Counted from the stretch's first letter, positions 32,979 through 41,426 are shown. The stretch is DNA of 64,000 nucleotides from JACVRW01 sp963825345 (GCA_963825345.1 CAWGSQ010000002.1:186001-250000); one strand, 5' to 3'. The notes: generated by a model from the sequence alone, not told the origin. Numbers and translations: made by a program.

Positions 32979-33185
32979 GTGGCTGTTACCAAGATCATCG
33001 AGGTGGTCGGAAGCTCGCCCGACAGCTCGGACGGCGCCGTCAAGGCCGCCCTCGACGACGCCCGCCAGTCGCTGCGCAACATCAAGGCGGTAGATGTGGT
33101 CTCCACGGGACTCCGCGGAGAGAACCTCGACGAGTGGCGCGCCCTCGTGCGGATCTCGTTCTTGGTGGAGCGGGTCAGCGAGTAG
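32979..33185 (+). CDS. Dodecin-family flavin-binding protein
   Basis: 68 residues from GTG at 32979 with GGAG four bases upstream. MAVTKIIEVVGSSPDSSDGAVKAAL, then an amphipathic helix and DVVSTGLRGENLDEWRALVRISFLVE give the beta-alpha-beta-beta dodecin pattern, which assembles as a 12-mer storing flavin (or CoA in actinobacterial variants). The next gene starts immediately after its stop. Storage of flavin for the following oxidoreductases is plausible. Confidence 0.88.
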   Translation: MAVTKIIEVVGSSPDSSDGAVKAALDDARQSLRNIKAVDVVSTGLRGENLDEWRALVRISFLVERVSE

Positions 33186-33935
33186 TTGGACCTCGAAGGA
33201 ATAGGAGCCTTCGTCGCCGGAGGAGCCTCCGGACTCGGCGAGGCCACGGCCCGCGAGCTCGCCACGCGCGGTGCGCGCGTGGCGATCGCGGACCTGAACG
33301 AGGCGCGCGGCGCGGCGCTCGCCGAGGAGATCGGCGGCAGCTTCTCCAAGGCGGACGTGACCGACGAGGCGCAGGTGCAGGCCGCGGTGGAGAACGCGGG
33401 CGAGCTGCGCCTCGCGGTGTCCTGCGCCGGCATCGGCTGGGCTGAGCGGACCGTCGGCCGGGAGGGTGCGGCCGCGCTCCAGCCCTTCGAGACGGTGATA
33501 CGGGTCAACCTGATCGGCACCTTCAACGTGCTGCGCCTCTCTGCGGCGGCGATGGCGGCAAACGAGCCGGACGCCGAGGGCGAGCGCGGCGCGGTCGTGA
33601 TGACTGCCTCGATCGCGGCCTTCGACGGCCAGATCGGCCAGACGGCGTACTCGGCCTCGAAGGGCGGCGTGGTGGGCCTCACGCTGCCGGCGGCGCGCGA
33701 CCTCGCGCGGCTCGGCATCCGCGTCTGCACGATCGCGCCTGGCCTCTTCGACACGCCGCTGCTCGCCGGCCTGCCGGAGGAAACGCGCCAGGCGCTCGGC
33801 GCCCAGGTGCCGTTCCCGCCCCGCCTCGGTCGACCCGAGGAGTACGCGCAGCTCGCCTGCCAGATCGCCGAGAACTCGATGCTGAACGGCGAGACGATCC
33901 GGCTGGACGGCGCCTTGCGAATGCCGCCTAAGTAG
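33186..33935 (+). CDS. SDR oxidoreductase, 3-hydroxyacyl-CoA dehydrogenase-like
   Basis: 249 residues from a TTG start directly after the dodecin stop. SDR features: nucleotide site GGASGLGEATARELATRGA near the N-terminus, Asp after the second strand (IADLNEA), catalytic Ser in TASIAAFDGQ and YSASK (Tyr-x-x-x-Lys), ending with the substrate-binding region VPFPPRLGRPEEYAQL typical of HSD17B10/3-hydroxyacyl-CoA dehydrogenase type 2. The thiolase gene follows 10 bases later, fitting a beta-oxidation pair; the exact acyl-CoA is not known. Confidence 0.85.
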   Translation: MDLEGIGAFVAGGASGLGEATARELATRGARVAIADLNEARGAALAEEIGGSFSKADVTDEAQVQAAVENAGELRLAVSCAGIGWAERTVGREGAAALQPFETVIRVNLIGTFNVLRLSAAAMAANEPDAEGERGAVVMTASIAAFDGQIGQTAYSASKGGVVGLTLPAARDLARLGIRVCTIAPGLFDTPLLAGLPEETRQALGAQVPFPPRLGRPEEYAQLACQIAENSMLNGETIRLDGALRMPPK

Positions 33936-33945
33936 GGTTCCGGCC

Positions 33946-35109
33946 ATGCCTGAAACTGTGATCGTTGACGCCGTTCGCACACCCATCGGCCGCGCCTTCA
34001 AGGGCTCGCTCGCCCAGCTTCGCCCGGATGAGATGGGCGCGTTCGTCGTTGATGCGCTGCTCGAGCGCAACGAGGAGGTCGACCCCGAGCTGATCGAGGA
34101 GGTCTACTGCGGCGTCGGTCTTCCGCAGGGTCTCCAGGGCTTCAACATGGGTCGCATCATCGCGCTGCTGTCCGAGCGCCTTCCGCTCGGTACGAACGGG
34201 ACGACGGTCTCGCGTTACTGCGCCTCCAGCCTCGAGTCGATACGCCAGGCCTCGAACGCCATCGTGGCCGGCCAGGGCGACGCCTACATCGCCGCCGGCG
34301 TGGAGTGGGTCTCGCGCTACAACGAGGCCGTCGAGGGCGCGCGCCCGCAGGACCAGAACGAGAAGCTTCAGGGCGGCAACGGGAACCCGGACGCCTACAT
34401 CTCGATGGGCCTCACGGCCGAGAACGTGGCGGAGCGCTACGAGGTGAGCCGAGCCGACATGGACAAGTACGCGCAACGCTCGCAGGAGCTTGCGGTGCAG
34501 TCGCAGGAGAGTGGCTACTTCGACCGCGAGATCGTGCCGGTGACGCTGCCGGACGGCACCGAGGTCGCGAAGGACGACGGTCCGCGCGCCAGCTCGACAC
34601 TCGAGAAGCTCTCGCAGCTCGATCCCGCGTTCAAGGAGGACGGCAAGGTCACGGCCGGGAACTCATGCCCGCTCAACGACGGCGCCGCCGCGGTGCTCGT
34701 GATGTCGGACACCAAGGCGAACGAGCTCGGCCTCAAGCCGCGCGCGCGGATCATCGCGTCGGCCACCGCCGCGAACGAGCCGGAGTACATGGGCGTCGCG
34801 CCGATCTGGGCGATCAAGAAGGTCCTCGAGCGCGCCGGCATGTCGATCGACGACGTGGAGACGGTCGAGCTGAACGAGGCGTTCGCCGCCCAGGTCATCC
34901 CGATCATGGCCGAGTGCAACATCCCGCTGGAGAAGATGAACCCGCACGGCGGGGCGATCGCGCTCGGACACCCGTTCGGCATGACGGGCGCGCGCATCAT
35001 GACGACGCTCATCAACGGCCTGGAGACCGACGACAAGACGATCGGCCTCGAGACGATGTGCGTGGCCGGCGGCCAGGGCCAGGCGATGATCGTGGAGCGC
35101 TTGAACTAA
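33946..35109 (+). CDS. Acetyl-CoA acyltransferase (thiolase)
   Basis: 387 residues. Thiolase active site: nucleophile Cys92 (TVSRYCASSLESIR), then NPHGGAIALGHPFGMTGARI with the catalytic His, and the second Cys in ETMCVAGGQGQAM. Preceded by AVRTPIGRAFKGSLAQLRPDEM. It splits 3-ketoacyl-CoA with CoA (or condenses acetyl-CoA); the upstream SDR supports the degradative direction. A short hairpin straddles the stop codon. Confidence 0.93.
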   Translation: MPETVIVDAVRTPIGRAFKGSLAQLRPDEMGAFVVDALLERNEEVDPELIEEVYCGVGLPQGLQGFNMGRIIALLSERLPLGTNGTTVSRYCASSLESIRQASNAIVAGQGDAYIAAGVEWVSRYNEAVEGARPQDQNEKLQGGNGNPDAYISMGLTAENVAERYEVSRADMDKYAQRSQELAVQSQESGYFDREIVPVTLPDGTEVAKDDGPRASSTLEKLSQLDPAFKEDGKVTAGNSCPLNDGAAAVLVMSDTKANELGLKPRARIIASATAANEPEYMGVAPIWAIKKVLERAGMSIDDVETVELNEAFAAQVIPIMAECNIPLEKMNPHGGAIALGHPFGMTGARIMTTLINGLETDDKTIGLETMCVAGGQGQAMIVERLN

Positions 35110-35113
35110 GCGC
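35097..35113 (+). terminator. 6-bp hairpin straddling the thiolase stop codon
   Basis: GCGCTT (35097-35102) pairs with AAGCGC (35108-35113) around GAACT; the TAA stop is at 35107-35109. A second GC-rich palindromic run follows. It is the only terminator candidate between the thiolase and the convergent GGDEF-EAL gene 16 bases away. Confidence 0.4.
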
Positions 35114-35125
35114 CGCGGCGCTGCT

Positions 35126-37660
35126 TCAGACCGCGCGCAGCACTGCGCGGTCCGTGTCCTTGCGCAGCATTTCGACCCGGCGCAGCGCCAGGTCGGCGTC
35201 GGTGGGGAGGCCGTAGTAGAAGCCCTGGCCCAGCTCGCATCCGAACGCGCGCAGTGCGTCGATCTGATCGGGGGACTCAATGCCCTCCGCCACGACCTTC
35301 AGGTCGAGTGCGGCGCCGAGCTCGATCACCGCGCGGGCGAGCGCGTGATGCTCGCGGGAGCCGGTGACCTCATCGATGAACTGCTTCGGGATCTTCATCG
35401 TGTCGACCGGGAGACGCGAGAGGTAGGCGAGTGACGAGTAGCCGGTACCGAAGTCGTCCACGGCCACGCCCATTCCGCGTGCGTGCAGCGCCTGGAGTAC
35501 GGCAATCGGCACAGGATCGTCGCCGACGAAGGCGCGCTCGGTGAGCTCGAAGATCAGGAGCTCAGGGGGAATCTGGTGGTGCTCGACGAGCGCGTCGAGG
35601 CGGTCGAGGAAGCCGGGGTCGATCAGCTCGGGGGCGCAGACGTTTGCGTGGATCGGCATGCGCAGCTCGGCTGCCTTCTCCACCACGCGCTCCAGCACGA
35701 GGGCACCGATCTCGACCACGGCGCCCGTCTCCTCGGCGAAGGCGATGAACTCGCCGGGCGGGACGAGGCCGCGCTCGGGGTGGTTCCAGCGCACGAGCGC
35801 TTCGAGGGCCACGGCCCGGCAGTCCGCGAGCGACACGACCGGCTGGTAGACCACCGACAGCTCGTCGTCCGACACCGCGCGCTCGAGCTCGAACGCCAGC
35901 GTCCGGCGCTTGCGCAGCGCATCGCGCATCGAGGGGTGGAACACGCGGTACTGGCTCTTCCCGCGGCGCTTGGCCTCGTAGAGCGCCACGTCGGCCTTGC
36001 GGAGCAGCTCGTCCGGACAGTCGCTGCCGGGTGCCCCGACCGAGATACCGAGGCTCACATGCACGCGCACGCGCTCGCCCCCGACGTCGATGCGGTTCTC
36101 GAAGTCGGTCAGCAGCCTTGTCGCGACGGCGATGGCATCCGCCTCGCCGCCGGCGCGGTCGAGCAGGAGCGCGAACTCGTCGCCTCCCAGGCGGGCGGCG
36201 GTGTCGCCCTCGCGGAGGCATTCGCGCAGACGATCGGCCACCGCGCGCAGCAGCTGATCGCCGGCGTGGTGTCCGTGGCTGTCGTTGATCGCCTTGAACT
36301 CGTCGATGTCGAGCAGCAGGACGCAGACGCCCGGCCTGCGGCTCTGGAGCGAGTGCTCGAGACGGTTGTGGAAGAGCGAACGGTTGGCGAGCTGGGTGAG
36401 CGAGTCGTAGAGGGCCTTGCGCTCGAGCTCGTGCTGCAGCGACTCCAGCTGGCGCACCGCCTGCTCGAGGCGGTCGTACTGGAGCGCCACGGTCACGTTG
36501 CCGGTGAGTGTCTCGAGCAGGCGCAGGTCCTCCTCCGAGAAGTTGCGGTCCACGCTCTCGCGGCCCGCGATGGCGAACAGGCCGACGCAGCCGGCCTCGC
36601 CGTGGAGCGGCGCCACCACCCCGGTCTCCATTCCCCGCCCGCAGAAGTAGCCGCGCTGCGCGGAGTCGTGGATGGTCTCGGTCTCGACCGGACCGCTGAG
36701 GCCGGCCGCGAGCGAGCGCAGGCTCTCGGCCAGCGGCTCGTCGATCGGCTCGAGCATTTTCCTTCCGCCGTCACGGTTGAGCGAGGAGCGTGCGGAGCGG
36801 TTGGGCTCCGCGGAGAAGAGGACGAGCTCGACGGCGCCCACCCGGAAGGTCGCGGCCGTTCGGGCCAGCAGGGCCTCGAGCTCGGGGACGATCTCGGACG
36901 AGCGCGACAGCGTGCGCGTGGCCTCGTAGAGGAACTCGAGCTCCGCGTTGCGGCGCCGCTCGGAGAGGTAGGCGCGGTAGGCCGCCATCAGCAGCATCGT
37001 CGGCGGCACCAGCAGCAGCCCGCCCTCGGGCCGAGCCGCCACGACCGCGGCGATCGCGAGTGCAAGGCAGGTGTTGCTGAGAGCGACCGTCCAGTTGGTG
37101 AACAGCATGTCCACGCGCTGATGCGTCTCCAGCCGACCCTCCGCGATCGTCACGGCCGCGCCTACGCAGATGTCCGCGACGAGCGTGGCGGCGGAGACCG
37201 CGGCGAACACGGCGACCCAGACCATCGGGTCAAGCGGGTCGCGCATGGCCGTGAGGCCCTCGACGATGAACAGCGCGACGCAGGTCCCGAGCGTGAACTG
37301 CGCCAGGTTGAAGACGGCCTTGAAGATCGGGATCTCACGGTCGAATGCGAGGGCGATGGTCGACCCCAACAGGCCGGCGAAGACGAGCTCGTGTGCCGGA
37401 AGGAACATCAGGCCGGCGACGAGCGGGAGCTCGCCGAGAGACAGCGAGTGGGTGCTGCGCCGGAAGTGCAGGTGCACGACCCAGCGCTCGGCGGCCGCGA
37501 ATCCGGCAGCCACGACCCACCAGGGCACGTCCAGCGTGGTCGGCCCGGTCCCGAGCGGCGCCACGAGGGTGACGTAAGCCACCAGCGTGAGCGCCGCCAC
37601 GAGGCCGCTGAGGATCCAGATCTTGGCTTCCAGACCCAGCTGTCGTCCGAAGCTGATCAT
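35126..37660 (-). CDS. Membrane GGDEF-EAL c-di-GMP protein with GAF domain
   Basis: 844 residues. Residues 10-235 hold about eight hydrophobic segments (MASE-like sensor). A GAF-like domain spans about 250-395. The GGDEF domain has LLDIDEFKAINDSHGHHAGD and LGGDEF (491-496) with I-site REGD just upstream. The EAL domain has E620-A-L, Asn673, ELTE (705-708), DDFGTG (735-740), AEGIE and QG (812-813), so most phosphodiesterase residues are present, but the K-I-D motif reads KIP at 756-758, losing one conserved acidic residue. Start lies 3 bases after the S8 peptidase stop, so both are behind the same c-di-GMP riboswitch. It may be a feedback-controlled cyclase with weak or allosteric EAL domain. 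Confidence 0.92.
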   Translation of the reverse strand: MISFGRQLGLEAKIWILSGLVAALTLVAYVTLVAPLGTGPTTLDVPWWVVAAGFAAAERWVVHLHFRRSTHSLSLGELPLVAGLMFLPAHELVFAGLLGSTIALAFDREIPIFKAVFNLAQFTLGTCVALFIVEGLTAMRDPLDPMVWVAVFAAVSAATLVADICVGAAVTIAEGRLETHQRVDMLFTNWTVALSNTCLALAIAAVVAARPEGGLLLVPPTMLLMAAYRAYLSERRRNAELEFLYEATRTLSRSSEIVPELEALLARTAATFRVGAVELVLFSAEPNRSARSSLNRDGGRKMLEPIDEPLAESLRSLAAGLSGPVETETIHDSAQRGYFCGRGMETGVVAPLHGEAGCVGLFAIAGRESVDRNFSEEDLRLLETLTGNVTVALQYDRLEQAVRQLESLQHELERKALYDSLTQLANRSLFHNRLEHSLQSRRPGVCVLLLDIDEFKAINDSHGHHAGDQLLRAVADRLRECLREGDTAARLGGDEFALLLDRAGGEADAIAVATRLLTDFENRIDVGGERVRVHVSLGISVGAPGSDCPDELLRKADVALYEAKRRGKSQYRVFHPSMRDALRKRRTLAFELERAVSDDELSVVYQPVVSLADCRAVALEALVRWNHPERGLVPPGEFIAFAEETGAVVEIGALVLERVVEKAAELRMPIHANVCAPELIDPGFLDRLDALVEHHQIPPELLIFELTERAFVGDDPVPIAVLQALHARGMGVAVDDFGTGYSSLAYLSRLPVDTMKIPKQFIDEVTGSREHHALARAVIELGAALDLKVVAEGIESPDQIDALRAFGCELGQGFYYGLPTDADLALRRVEMLRKDTDRAVLRAV

Positions 37661-37663
37661 TCC

Positions 37664-39298
37664 CTACCGGTCGAAGTCGGAGGTGCGCCGGAAGCTGACC
37701 CTGCGGAAGCTGACCCGGGTGGGATCGACCTCTCCGCTCGCCGTGAGCCCGCAGTCGCAGCGGAAGCTGGCGCGGGTCCAGGAGGCGCCCAACGGCGAGC
37801 CGAAGGCGTCTCGGAAGCTCGCCCGGCGGAAGCTGGCGCGGGCCCAGTCGATCTGGCCCGTGGCCGGGTCGATCAGCCGGTTCGGCGTGAGCCCCTGGTT
37901 CGCGGGGCCGCTGCTATCCAGCGCCGCCAGGGCGTCCACAGCCGCGCCGGTTCCCGGCACGTTGTAGCGCGACGCGAGAATCGCGCCCTTGACCTGGTTG
38001 GGCGTGAGTCCGGGCCGCTTCTCGAGCATCAGCGCGACCGCGCCGGATACGACGGCGGCCGACATCGACGTGCCGCTGAGCCGGAAGTAGGCGCGCCCGA
38101 TGATGCACTTGCGGCAGAGCTTCTCGAAGTCGCTGCCGATTGCGAGCGTCGACACGAGGCGCAGGCCGGGTGCGAGCACGTCAGGCTTCTGGAAGCCGTC
38201 CTGGGTCACTCCGCGGCTGGACCAGGGGGCGAGCACATCGTCGTCGCGGGTCCTAGTGCCGCGGTCGTCGACGCCGCCAACGCTGATCACGTAGGGATCG
38301 TTGCCCGGCGCGTACGAGACAGCGTCGGATGCGACGCCGTCGTTGCCGGCTGCCGCCACGACCACCAGGCCGCTGAACCATGCGCTCTCGGCCGCGGCGT
38401 CGAGCGGGTCCGTGAGGTAGGACTCGGCAACGGTCGAGGACAGTGAGAGGTTCACCACGCGGATGCCGAAGCGGTCCTTGTTGTCGACCGCGAACTGGAT
38501 TCCGTAGATCACGTCGAGCACCGTGGTCTCACCGTCGTCGTCCGAGACCTTCACCGAGATCAGGTTCGCCCGCGGGGCGACGCCCATGTAGCGACCGGAC
38601 AGGTTCTTCTTGACCGGGCTGTTCAGGTTGTTCCCGGCGATCAGGCCGGCGACGTGCGTGCCGTGGCCGAACTGGTCGTTGGCGTCGGTGGCGCAGGGGT
38701 TGGTGACCGCGGAGGCGATCACGCGCGAGCGCCCGGCCGTGACGAAGTCGGGGAGATCCCCGGCGATGCCCGAGTCGATGACCGCCACGCCAACGCCGTT
38801 GCCGGTGGCGCCGCGCTGCTGCCAGGCGTCCGTGGCGCGGACCGAGTAGAGCAGCGGCTGCCGCAGGCGCGCGACCGCGTTCAGGGGTGAGATGTCCCAG
38901 TCGCTCGGGGCTCCGTAGTAGTTGCGCCGTGTGGTGGAGTTCGTGACCGGGCAGCGCGCGTTCCCGCTGGCGCTGGTGGTGCTCGCGTCGGTCCCGGAGT
39001 CGGTCGGAGCGTTGAGCGTCACGGCCTTCACGACCGGGGACAGTGCGAGCTCCTCAGCCGCGTCGTCCTCGAGAACCGCCCCGAACCCGTTGATCACGGG
39101 CAGCGCCGGAGTGGTCACGGTCCCGCCGAGCGACTGCACCATCTGCTGTCCCTGTGCGGGGCTGGCGCCGGTGTCCATCTGGACGATGTACTCGTCTGAC
39201 GCGAATGCGTCGCGCGCGGCGAAGACGAGGATCAGGCAGAGCGCTGCGGAGAGCGCTACTGCGAACCGAAGCCGAAAAACGATTGTGAGCTCAGACAT
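37664..39298 (-). CDS. Secreted S8 serine peptidase with C-terminal SFR repeats
   Basis: 544 residues. Signal region 1-33 (RLRFAVALSAALCLILVFAARDAFA), an I9-like propeptide (EYIVQMDTGASPAQGQQMVQ), then the S8 catalytic domain with Asp175 (AVIDSGI), His212 (GHGTHVAG) and Ser411 (SGTSMSAAV). The tail (about 486-540) has repeats of the type RASFR, RVSFR and SFRRAS, with TRASFRCDC carrying two Cys. Similar short aromatic repeats end many actinobacterial S8 peptidases and may bind the cell surface. Expression is predicted to respond to c-di-GMP through the leader riboswitch. Confidence 0.92.
   Translation of the reverse strand: MSELTIVFRLRFAVALSAALCLILVFAARDAFASDEYIVQMDTGASPAQGQQMVQSLGGTVTTPALPVINGFGAVLEDDAAEELALSPVVKAVTLNAPTDSGTDASTTSASGNARCPVTNSTTRRNYYGAPSDWDISPLNAVARLRQPLLYSVRATDAWQQRGATGNGVGVAVIDSGIAGDLPDFVTAGRSRVIASAVTNPCATDANDQFGHGTHVAGLIAGNNLNSPVKKNLSGRYMGVAPRANLISVKVSDDDGETTVLDVIYGIQFAVDNKDRFGIRVVNLSLSSTVAESYLTDPLDAAAESAWFSGLVVVAAAGNDGVASDAVSYAPGNDPYVISVGGVDDRGTRTRDDDVLAPWSSRGVTQDGFQKPDVLAPGLRLVSTLAIGSDFEKLCRKCIIGRAYFRLSGTSMSAAVVSGAVALMLEKRPGLTPNQVKGAILASRYNVPGTGAAVDALAALDSSGPANQGLTPNRLIDPATGQIDWARASFRRASFRDAFGSPLGASWTRASFRCDCGLTASGEVDPTRVSFRRVSFRRTSDFDR
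37679..37843 (-). repeat. Short tandem repeats encoding (R)(A/V)SFR units
   Basis: The 3' coding region of the S8 peptidase carries at least five near-copies of a 15-base unit with the core GCTTCCG (on the minus strand), coding for A/V-S-F-R. Spacing is a multiple of five residues in places, giving a pentapeptide-like tail. It is protein-coding repetition rather than a CRISPR or mobile element. Confidence 0.7.
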
Positions 39299-39317
39299 GC
39301 TGGATTTCCTCCGTTGG

Positions 39318-39417
39318 AAGTGGTCCGGCAGCTGAGCCGCCTCTACCGTCCTTGGCGAGGCCTCTGGCTTTGCGCCCCCGCCTCACGACGGGTTTGCCCT
39401 TTTCGGTCACAGCACTT
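39318..39417 (-). ncRNA. Cyclic di-GMP-I (GEMM-I) riboswitch
   Basis: On the minus strand the leader contains AAAAGGGCAAACC, a stem closed by the GNRA loop GTGA, then GGGGGCGCAAAGCC, a GCCTC/GAGGC stem and GCTGCCGGACCAC. These are the GEMM-I core elements (AGGGCAAACC, GNRA-capped P2, ACGCAAAGCC and the conserved 3' strand). AAGTG (39417-39413) can pair with CACTT (39322-39318) to close P1. It lies 19 bases ahead of the S8 peptidase start; TTCC between P1 and GGAGGAA could mask the ribosome site, suggesting translational control. Known c-di-GMP-I riboswitches bind c-di-GMP with high affinity. Confidence 0.85.
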
Positions 39418-39441
39418 ATCGACGGGGTGAGGGGGGTCCCC

Positions 39442-39472
39442 ATCGGACATATGCCGATCGGACAAACGTCCG
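39442..39472 (-). terminator. Paired small hairpins after the quinone oxidoreductase gene
   Basis: CGGAC (39459-39463) pairs with GTCCG (39468-39472) around AAAC, and ATCGG (39442-39446) with CCGAT (39454-39458). They follow the oxidoreductase stop by 12 bases and precede the riboswitch. No U-tract; a weak terminator is possible. Confidence 0.35.
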
Positions 39473-39483
39473 CTGTGTTTCGG

Positions 39484-40425
39484 CTAGGGCAGGAGCACGA
39501 TCTTGCCGAGCTTGCCGCCCGCCTCGAAGCGCGCGTACGCGTCCTCGACCCGGTCGAGCTCGAACGTCTCGGCCACCGGCACGGCCAGCAGTCCCGCCTC
39601 GAAACCGGGCAGAACCTCCTTTTCCACCAGCCGCGCCGCCGCCGCCTTCTGCTCCAGAGGCCGCGCGCGCAGTGTGGAGCCGTGGATGCGGGCGTGCTTC
39701 TGCATCAGTCCGAGCAGGTTGATCTCACCCTGCGGACCGGTTCCGCCCACGCCGATCACCGCGATGCGTCCGCCCATGGCCAGCGCGCCGAGGTTCCCGG
39801 CGAGGTTCGACGCTCCGACAAGCTCCAGCACCACGTCGAACGGGCCCGCGTCCTCGAAGCCCTCGGGGTCGATCGCGGTCGCGCCCAGCTCCTCCACCCC
39901 TGCCCGCAGCTCCTCGCGGCGGACGGTGGCGGTCACGCGCGCACCCGCCATGCGGCCGAGCTGAACCGCCGCGGTGCCCACGCCTCCCGCCGCACCATGA
40001 ACCAGCAGGTGCTCGCCGGGTCGGAGGGCGGCCTGGGTGAAGAGGGCGTCGTGCGCCGTGGTGAAGACCTCTGGGACACCCCCGGCCTGGGGCCACTCGA
40101 GTGCGTCCGGAACCGGCATGGCGGCGCGCTCGTGCACCAGGGCGAGCTCGGCCTGGCCGCCCCCGGCCACGACCGCCATTACTCGATCGCCCTCATTGAA
40201 GCGGCTCGCACCGGGCCCGAGTGAGGCAACCTCTCCGGCCAGCTCGAGGCCCGGAATGTCCGCCGGTGAGCCGGGCGGCGCGGGATAGGCACCCCTCCGC
40301 TGCAGCATGTCGGCACCGTTCAGGCCGGCCGCCCTCACCCGGACAAGCAGCTCGCTCTTTCCGGGCTCGGGATCGGGGCGCTCCTCGACGAGGAGGCTCC
40401 CGTCCTGGATGGTTACCGCGCGCAC
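39484..40425 (-). CDS. Zinc-independent NAD(P)H:quinone oxidoreductase-like protein
   Basis: 313 residues of the medium-chain dehydrogenase fold without zinc ligands. MRAVTIQDGSLLVEERPDPEPGKSELLVRV and AAGLNGADMLQRRGAYPAPPGSPADIPGLELAGEV are the substrate domain, LLVHGAAGGVGTAAVQLGRMAGARV the NADPH site. Quinone oxidoreductase (QOR/zeta-crystallin) family; the substrate could be quinones or enones. The 3' end lies next to the riboswitch region of the next operon. Confidence 0.88.
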   Translation of the reverse strand: MRAVTIQDGSLLVEERPDPEPGKSELLVRVRAAGLNGADMLQRRGAYPAPPGSPADIPGLELAGEVASLGPGASRFNEGDRVMAVVAGGGQAELALVHERAAMPVPDALEWPQAGGVPEVFTTAHDALFTQAALRPGEHLLVHGAAGGVGTAAVQLGRMAGARVTATVRREELRAGVEELGATAIDPEGFEDAGPFDVVLELVGASNLAGNLGALAMGGRIAVIGVGGTGPQGEINLLGLMQKHARIHGSTLRARPLEQKAAAARLVEKEVLPGFEAGLLAVPVAETFELDRVEDAYARFEAGGKLGKIVLLP

Positions 40426-40500
40426 AAGCGGGGAATGTACCCGCGCGTTCTGTCAATGGCGTGTAACAACGGAACCGTCCCGTCCGGCCAATAGGGTCAC

Positions 40501-41319
40501 GTGACCGCGATGAGAGCTCCACGCCTCATTCCGCTGGGTAATCGCCCGCCATTGTGGCGAGAGGCTCGCGTCGGGCTGGAGGCCGCGGCGCTCCTGCGAG
40601 ACCCCATCTTCCGCGGCGACGGGATGACCGACGGACGGGGACGCCCGGTCCTGCTGATCCCGGGCTTTCTGGCGGGCGACGGCTCGCTGTCGATGATGGC
40701 CGGTTGGCTCAAGCGGACCGGCTACCGGCCCAGCCGAGCCGGAATCGTCTCGAACGTGAACTGTGCGGGCACGCTGATGCCGCGCCTGGAGCAGCGGCTC
40801 GAGCGGCTCGTCTCCGAGCAGGGACAGAAGGCCGCGATCGTCGGCCAGAGCCGCGGTGGCACGCTTGCGAAGGTGCTCGCGCGCCGCAGGCCGGATCTCA
40901 CGGCCGGCGTCGTGGCACTCGGTTCGCCCCAGACCAACCCGCTGGCGGTGCATCCTCTCGTCCGGCTCCAGGTCGAGGCCGTCGGCCGCCTGGGATCGCT
41001 CGGCGCCCCGGGGCTCTTCAAGCGCTCCTGCATCGACGGCGACTGCTGCTCCTCCTTCTGGGAGGACCTCGCCGCGCCACTGCCGCGCGGCGTGAGGCTC
41101 GTGTCGGTCTACTCCCAGAGCGACGGGGTGGTGGACTGGCGCGCCTGCCTCGATCCGCACGCCACCAGGCTCGTGAAGATCGATGCCTCGCACTGCGGGA
41201 TGGCGGTCTCGAGGGCGTCGTTCCGAGCGGTGGCCGAGGCGCTCGAGGAGCTCCGAGCCGCCGACGCGCGGCGCCGTCCCGCCCGCGGCGCCCAGGTGCG
41301 CCGCCTCCGCGCGGCCTGA
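40501..41319 (+). CDS. Alpha/beta-fold lipase or esterase-like hydrolase
   Basis: 272 residues from GTG at 40501 (ATG at 40510 also possible). VLLIPGFLAGDGSLSMMAGWL holds the oxyanion region, GQSRGG the nucleophile elbow (GxSxG), YSQSDGVVDW an acid and DASHCGM the His. No signal peptide, so cytoplasmic; the C-terminal 30 residues are Arg/Ala-rich. Substrate unknown. A second feature is a CxxxCC cluster (SCIDGDCCSSF) inside the fold. Confidence 0.85.
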   Translation: MTAMRAPRLIPLGNRPPLWREARVGLEAAALLRDPIFRGDGMTDGRGRPVLLIPGFLAGDGSLSMMAGWLKRTGYRPSRAGIVSNVNCAGTLMPRLEQRLERLVSEQGQKAAIVGQSRGGTLAKVLARRRPDLTAGVVALGSPQTNPLAVHPLVRLQVEAVGRLGSLGAPGLFKRSCIDGDCCSSFWEDLAAPLPRGVRLVSVYSQSDGVVDWRACLDPHATRLVKIDASHCGMAVSRASFRAVAEALEELRAADARRRPARGAQVRRLRAA

Positions 41320-41426
41320 TCAGCGCACGCGCGTCAGCGCGCGCCCGGCGGGACCCCGCCGGACCCCACTCTCTCCGCGTTTTGCACACATATCGTGCAC
41401 AAGTGCGAGATAGTCGCGGATTGCGC

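Noticed and set aside
32922..34070. A long minus-strand frame joining the four-helix membrane gene with upstream sequence
   Set aside because: The extension is antisense to the dodecin, SDR and thiolase genes and has no recognisable fold.
37679..37843. CRISPR-like repeat array
   Set aside because: The repeats are short, in frame and encode SFR units in the peptidase tail; there are no spacers or cas genes.
35483..38446. A 987-residue plus-strand open frame antisense to the GGDEF-EAL and S8 genes
   Set aside because: Composition (His/Arg/Glu/Val-rich, no domain) is that of an antisense shadow in GC-rich DNA, and both minus-strand genes are clear.
41383..41399. Hairpin TGCAC/GTGCA between convergent genes as a terminator
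   Set aside because: Only five pairs, easily expected by chance, and no supporting feature around it.
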